Shown here: positions 51,858 to 55,550 of the stretch, piece by piece
Position numbering within the stretch: the first letter of the stretch is position 1
Layout of the letters: each line of letters starts with the position of its first letter
Source of the DNA: Paenibacillus sp. SZ31
GTDB lineage: Bacteria > Bacillota > Bacilli > Paenibacillales > Paenibacillaceae
Direction of reading: 5' to 3'
Length of the DNA: 55,550 nucleotides
Assembly (NCBI RefSeq): GCF_012912005.1
Contig: NZ_JABBEA010000025.1
Span: forward strand, 1 to 55,550
Position numbers and translations under genes: made by a program
Notes under the pieces: generated by a model
Told to the model about the DNA's origin: nothing
The model's database searches: none
Seen by the model: the letters and a program-made list of their open reading frames with translations, nothing else

Positions 51858-53246
51858 TTAGAACAGGTTTTTGATTCCGTCAAAGAGATCCACGAAGAAA
51901 TCTTTTACAGCACGGAAGAACAGACGGAACCATCCGCCTTTATCGGCCTCTTCGGCAGTGATCAAGTTCACTGTTTTTTCCTGAGGCTCAATTCCCTCTG
52001 CTTTATACGTGTACGTTACCGTACCGACCTTTGTACCTGCCTTGATTGGTGCTACCAACTGGTCAGCCTCAGTTACATTGGCTTTGAACGTCACATCCAG
52101 GTTTTGAGTACCCTTGGGAACAACGAAACTTACCGCATTATCTGTTACGACAGGAACGGTCGTTTCTTTACCTTTTTTCAAAGGTACAGCTTCCCAGCCC
52201 GTCACTTTGGTCTTACCTGCGACAGCCTGTTTTACTTCAAAGTTGTTAAATCCAAAGTCCAGTACCTTTTTGGTTTCTCTGAAACGTGCAGATTCCGAAT
52301 CCGTGCCCATAACAACACTGATAAGACGCATACCGTTACGTTCCGCTGTACCTGTAAAGTTATTACCTGCGTTCGTGGTATGGCCTGTTTTCATTCCGTC
52401 CAGACCTTCATAGGCATAGCTTTTGAAGTTGGTTATATTTTTATTCGCTTCCAGCATCCAGTTGTAGTTGATAATTGGAGCTTTATCATTGGGACGGAAT
52501 TTGTAGGATTGAATCGTTGTAAATTCTGTGTAGTCCGGGTGATCCATAATGATGTATCGGCACAGAATTGCAGCATCCAGAGCGGACATCACTGTTTCCT
52601 TGTCTTCAGCTGGGCGGAAGTCAGCAGGCATATCTGCTCGGTCCAGACCGGAAGAGTTGATGAAGAACGTATCCTTCATGCCCATACGCTTCGCTTCATC
52701 ATTCATCATTTTCACGAAAGCTTCTTCCGAACCTGCAACATGTTCAGCCAAAGCAACCGTAGCATCATTGGCAGAGCCAACAGCCATAGCGATATAAAGA
52801 TCCCTAACTGTGTGCTGGTCCCCTTCCGCCAGGAAGATACGTGATCCGACACTTTGTGCAGCATTCTTTTTGACAGTTACAACATCGTCCCAGCCAAATT
52901 TCCCTTGTTTGACTTGTTCAGCGACAATGTACTCTGTCATCATCTTGGTCATACTTGCAGGCGGCATAGCTTTATCCGCATCTACATTGAGCAGAACCTG
53001 TCCTGTTGAAGCCTCCATCAGCACTGCAGATCTAACCTCAAGCCCAAGTGAGTCCGCCCCAGGAACTTGCACGGCTTTCTCCGTCTTCGTTGTTGTTGCT
53101 GCAGCAGTCAGAACCTGACCGGAGTTATCCGCAGCAGCCATGACCGGCATGACTGCAGACATGCAAAGCATGTTAATTAGCATTACCGAGGCTACGCTCT
53201 TTTTGAGCATTTGGCGTTTCTTTTTATTCATGTGTTTGGCTTTCAA
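51858..53246 (-). CDS. dacA: D-alanyl-D-alanine carboxypeptidase
   Basis: A 462-residue low-molecular-weight PBP (PBP5). Signal peptide (1-38), SMTK (S98, K101), SAN (158-160) and KTG (in DGMKTGHT) form the active site; a beta-rich C-terminal domain and an amphipathic end helix (FRAVKDFFVDLFDGIKNLF) anchor it to the membrane. It trims the terminal D-Ala of peptidoglycan stems. Start is TTG at 53246 after GGGAG; an in-frame ATG five codons later lacks a site. guaB-dacA order as in B. subtilis. Confidence 0.94.
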   Translation of the reverse strand: MKAKHMNKKKRQMLKKSVASVMLINMLCMSAVMPVMAAADNSGQVLTAAATTTKTEKAVQVPGADSLGLEVRSAVLMEASTGQVLLNVDADKAMPPASMTKMMTEYIVAEQVKQGKFGWDDVVTVKKNAAQSVGSRIFLAEGDQHTVRDLYIAMAVGSANDATVALAEHVAGSEEAFVKMMNDEAKRMGMKDTFFINSSGLDRADMPADFRPAEDKETVMSALDAAILCRYIIMDHPDYTEFTTIQSYKFRPNDKAPIINYNWMLEANKNITNFKSYAYEGLDGMKTGHTTNAGNNFTGTAERNGMRLISVVMGTDSESARFRETKKVLDFGFNNFEVKQAVAGKTKVTGWEAVPLKKGKETTVPVVTDNAVSFVVPKGTQNLDVTFKANVTEADQLVAPIKAGTKVGTVTYTYKAEGIEPQEKTVNLITAEEADKGGWFRLFFRAVKDFFVDLFDGIKNLF

Positions 53247-53598
53247 TGATGAATACTCCCTTCGATCTAAAGCATTGTTAATTGCTTCAGTGCAGCTTAA
53301 GCTGCGATTTTCTTATTCCCTAACCTGTGCAATGATGTATGAGATGTGTGGTATATGCGCTATATCGAACGAGCAATATTATTGCTCCCAAAGTTCGTTA
53401 TCGATTGTCAATTAGTCCGCATTTTGCGAATGCTTATGTAGAAGGACGTCCGCGCTTCTGTTTAGCTGGCAACCATTTCTGGCACTGCATTTGCTTTTCA
53501 AAACCATATTCATAGATTCACGTCAAATAACCGCCGTAACGCCTTAATCCAACCTTGGATCGTCACCGCTTGTTCTATTCTATCACAGGGGTATCTGC
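53247..53598. other. Gene-free region guaB / dacA with palindromes
   Basis: No gene. It contains GAGCAATATTATTGCTC (53371-53387), flanked by CGAAC/GTTCG so that the stem spans 53366-53398, and the perfect 14-base palindrome GCAGCTTAAGCTGC (53292-53305). Either could be an operator or an mRNA leader stem of dacA. A minus-strand TTGACA (about 53404-53409) may be the -35 of dacA but no well-spaced -10 was found. Confidence 0.5.
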
Positions 53599-53640
53599 AA
53601 AAAAAGACAGACCCGGTGAAAATCACCGAGCCTGTCCTGG
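53599..53640 (-). terminator. guaB terminator
   Basis: Minus strand GACAGGCTCGGTG/CACCGGGTCTGTC followed by seven T. Confidence 0.9.
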
Positions 53641-53661
53641 AAATGATTAACTCTCTTCAGA

Positions 53662-55119
53662 TTACAACGAGTAGTTAGGTGCTTCTTTCGTAATCTGTAC
53701 ATCATGCGGATGACTTTCACGCAGACCCGCACCTGTAATGCGAATAAAGCCAGTGTCGTTCCGAAGTTGTTCCAGGTTGCTCGTACCACAGTATCCCATA
53801 CCTGAACGCAGACCACCAATCAGTTGGTGGATCGTATCAGACAATGGACCTTTATAAGCGACACGACCCTCGATTCCTTCAGGAACCAGTTTCTTGTCAT
53901 CATCCTGGAAATAGCGATCTTTACTACCTTGTTTCATCGCACTAAGGGAACCCATACCACGGTATACTTTAAAACGACGACCTTGATAAATCTCGGATTC
54001 ACCTGGGCTCTCTTCCGTACCTGCAAACAAGCTTCCCAACATGACCGCATGAGCGCCTGCTGCAATTGCCTTCGTGATCTCACCAGAGTATTTAATACCA
54101 CCGTCAGCAATGATTGGCACACCATACTCACGAGCTACAGTAGCACAATCGTATACAGCTGTAACTTGAGGAACACCAATACCTGCAATAACACGAGTTG
54201 TACAGATTGAACCTGGACCAATACCCACTTTGACTACAGAAGCTCCTGCTTCGATCAAGTCACGAGTTGCTTCACCCGTAGCCACGTTACCTGCAACGAT
54301 CGTCAAGCTAGGGAAACGTTCACGAAGCTGACGAACCGCCTCGATAATGTTGATGTGGTGTCCATGAGCCGAATCTACAGTAATAAGGTCTACACCGGCT
54401 TGAACCAAAGCATCTGCACGTTCGAATGTATCTTTGGAGATACCAATTGCCGCACCAACTAACAAACGACCTTGTGCATCTTTGGCTGCTTTCGGGAATT
54501 GAATCGCTTTTTCAATATCTTTAATGGTAATAAGACCTTTCAGTGTGTTCGTCTCATCAACCAATGGAAGTTTTTCAATCTTGTGTTTCTGCAGGATACC
54601 CTCAGCTTCTTGAAGTGTAGTGCCAACAGGAGCTGTAACCAAATTCTCACGAGTCATAACTTCGCTAATTTTGATGCCGTAATCGTGAATAAAACGCAAA
54701 TCACGGTTCGTCAAAATACCAACCAGCTTCTGGTCTCCTTCAATAATTGGTACACCAGAGATCCGGTATTTCGCCATAACCTCTTCTGCATCAGACACCA
54801 AATGATCTGCTGTCAGTGAAAATGGATTAGTGATAACGCCGCTCTCCGAACGCTTAACACGGTCCACTTCTTCCGCTTGCTGCTCAACAGACATATTTTT
54901 ATGGATAATTCCAATACCACCTTCACGGGCAATGGCAATGGCAAGTGTTGCTTCAGTGACAGTATCCATACCTGCACTAATCAAAGGAATATTCAATTTT
55001 ACGCTATCGCTCAGGCGAACGGAAACGTCTACTTCTTTAGGCAGTGTCTCGGATTTCCGTGGCACTAGCAATACATCATCAAAGGTGAAGCCTTCTTTAC
55101 CAAATTTATCTTCCCACAC
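53662..55119 (-). CDS. guaB: IMP dehydrogenase
   Basis: A 485-residue enzyme that oxidises IMP to XMP, the key step to GTP. The barrel core has the active cysteine in GIGPGSICTTR and the mobile flap. Two CBS modules lie inside at about 95-210 (nucleotide sensing). Start is GTG at 55119, nine bases after GGAGG. A TTGACA/TAAGAT promoter lies at 55225-55254; no purine riboswitch was seen. Directly after the rRNA operon as in B. subtilis. Confidence 0.96.
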   Translation of the reverse strand: MWEDKFGKEGFTFDDVLLVPRKSETLPKEVDVSVRLSDSVKLNIPLISAGMDTVTEATLAIAIAREGGIGIIHKNMSVEQQAEEVDRVKRSESGVITNPFSLTADHLVSDAEEVMAKYRISGVPIIEGDQKLVGILTNRDLRFIHDYGIKISEVMTRENLVTAPVGTTLQEAEGILQKHKIEKLPLVDETNTLKGLITIKDIEKAIQFPKAAKDAQGRLLVGAAIGISKDTFERADALVQAGVDLITVDSAHGHHINIIEAVRQLRERFPSLTIVAGNVATGEATRDLIEAGASVVKVGIGPGSICTTRVIAGIGVPQVTAVYDCATVAREYGVPIIADGGIKYSGEITKAIAAGAHAVMLGSLFAGTEESPGESEIYQGRRFKVYRGMGSLSAMKQGSKDRYFQDDDKKLVPEGIEGRVAYKGPLSDTIHQLIGGLRSGMGYCGTSNLEQLRNDTGFIRITGAGLRESHPHDVQITKEAPNYSL

Positions 55120-55224
55120 GCAGGTGTTCCTCCTTATGTTTGCTCAGCTTTACGGTCCAAAACCCGAAGATTCCAGGCTGTATTTTACGCCGAAAATACG
55201 TTTTCTGAAAAATTTATTATTGCC

Positions 55225-55254
55225 ATCTTAGCAAAGCGATATTTAGACTGTCAA
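55225..55254 (-). promoter_or_regulatory. guaB promoter
   Basis: Minus strand TTGACA (55249-55254), 18-base spacer, TAAGAT (55225-55230). Confidence 0.6.
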
Positions 55255-55335
55255 GGAAAAGTACTTGGTTATATCAGGTGTGTTGTCTCATGAATACAAC
55301 TGTTTATCACGTGCGGACAAGTCTGATTAATATAA

Positions 55336-55370
55336 CAAAAAAACGCCTACTCATATCGAGTGACGTTTAT
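55336..55370 (-). terminator. Second rRNA operon terminator
   Basis: Minus strand AACGTCACTC/GAGTAGGCGTT followed by TTTTTTT; about 150 bases past the 5S end. The bases between the two terminators hold no tRNA or gene that I can see. Confidence 0.75.
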
Positions 55371-55485
55371 CTTCTATATACATAGAAACCAGGTTATTCA
55401 CGTGGAAGTTTGATGCAAATAGGCTATAAAACCTCCTGTTTCCTAACTATTCATTGAACTCTATCTATCCATTTATAAACAAATA

Positions 55486-55518
55486 AAAACCACCACCGAA
55501 TTACATCGGCAGTGGTTA
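55486..55518 (-). terminator. rRNA operon terminator
   Basis: Minus strand AACCACTGCCGA/TCGGTGGTGGTT followed by TTTT, two bases after the 5S end. Confidence 0.85.
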
Positions 55519-55520
55519 AT

Positions 55521-55550
55521 TGCTTGGCGGCGTCCTACTCTCCCAGGACC
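55521..55550 (-). rRNA. rrf: 5S rRNA, 3' end (cut by window edge)
   Basis: The last 30 bases, on the minus strand GGGAGAGTAGGACGCCGCC then AAGCA, match the 3' end of Paenibacillus/Bacillus 5S rRNA. The rest lies beyond the right edge. Confidence 0.9.

Noticed and set aside
55120..55480. Guanine riboswitch before guaB
   Set aside because: No purine aptamer core was found in the leader.

Overview
The window is a stretch of Firmicutes chromosome, most probably Paenibacillus. It lies close to the replication origin, between two rRNA operons. At the right edge is the 3' end of a 5S rRNA (minus strand) with its terminator. At the left edge is the promoter and leader of the next rRNA operon, also minus. 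Evidence for a spore-forming, motile, Gram-positive cell includes bofA, spo0F with a sigma-H-type promoter, an SspP-like spore protein, a PAS sensor kinase, motAB, SLH surface protein architecture, a long SRP (scRNA) gene and many minus-strand genes with strong GGAGG ribosome binding sites. Most minus-strand genes are housekeeping genes on the presumed leading strand; plus-strand genes are mostly accessory or envelope genes.

Layout, left to right. 1-4.2 kb: rRNA promoter, bofA, yaaL, recR, ebfC, dnaX and ffs, the classic origin-proximal block. 4.3-17.6 kb: rpmE, a radical SAM protein of unknown role, rho, murA, fbaA, spo0F, pyrG with an attenuator leader, rpoE, a plus-strand subtilisin-like protease, then argS and ywiB. 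In Bacillus subtilis this second block lies on the other side of the origin. 17.8-31.8 kb: a DUF6171 protein, a GH51 arabinofuranosidase under a cre site, a secreted beta-propeller protein, a candidate type I toxin-antitoxin locus with a 45-nt perfect inverted repeat next to it, speB-speE, a class A PBP, ywhD, an M1 peptidase, a membrane protein, a c-di-AMP riboswitch with an NlpC/P60 hydrolase, and a GNAT protein. 31.9-45.3 kb: cytochrome c, ribokinase, pterin dehydratase, motAB, rluF, a PAS sensor kinase divergent from tadA across a cluster of DnaA boxes, a Fur-boxed siderophore-binding protein with an AraC regulator, lipoprotein and spore-protein genes, and tRNA-Ser. 45.4-55.5 kb: an operon of a double ATP-grasp (YheC/YheD-type) enzyme and an SLH protein with a 7-residue tandem repeat, then serS, pdxT (with pdxS apparently deleted), dacA, guaB and the rRNA operon.

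The most unusual points are: the double ATP-grasp/SLH-repeat operon, which could be a surface-modification system; the type I toxin-antitoxin candidate; the pdxS deletion scar in front of pdxT; the DnaA-box cluster between a sporulation-type kinase and tadA; and a roughly 157-nt structured element between pdxT and serS. Coordinates of starts are chosen from ribosome binding sites and often differ from the longest open frame. All function calls come from motifs and remembered family features; no database search was possible.
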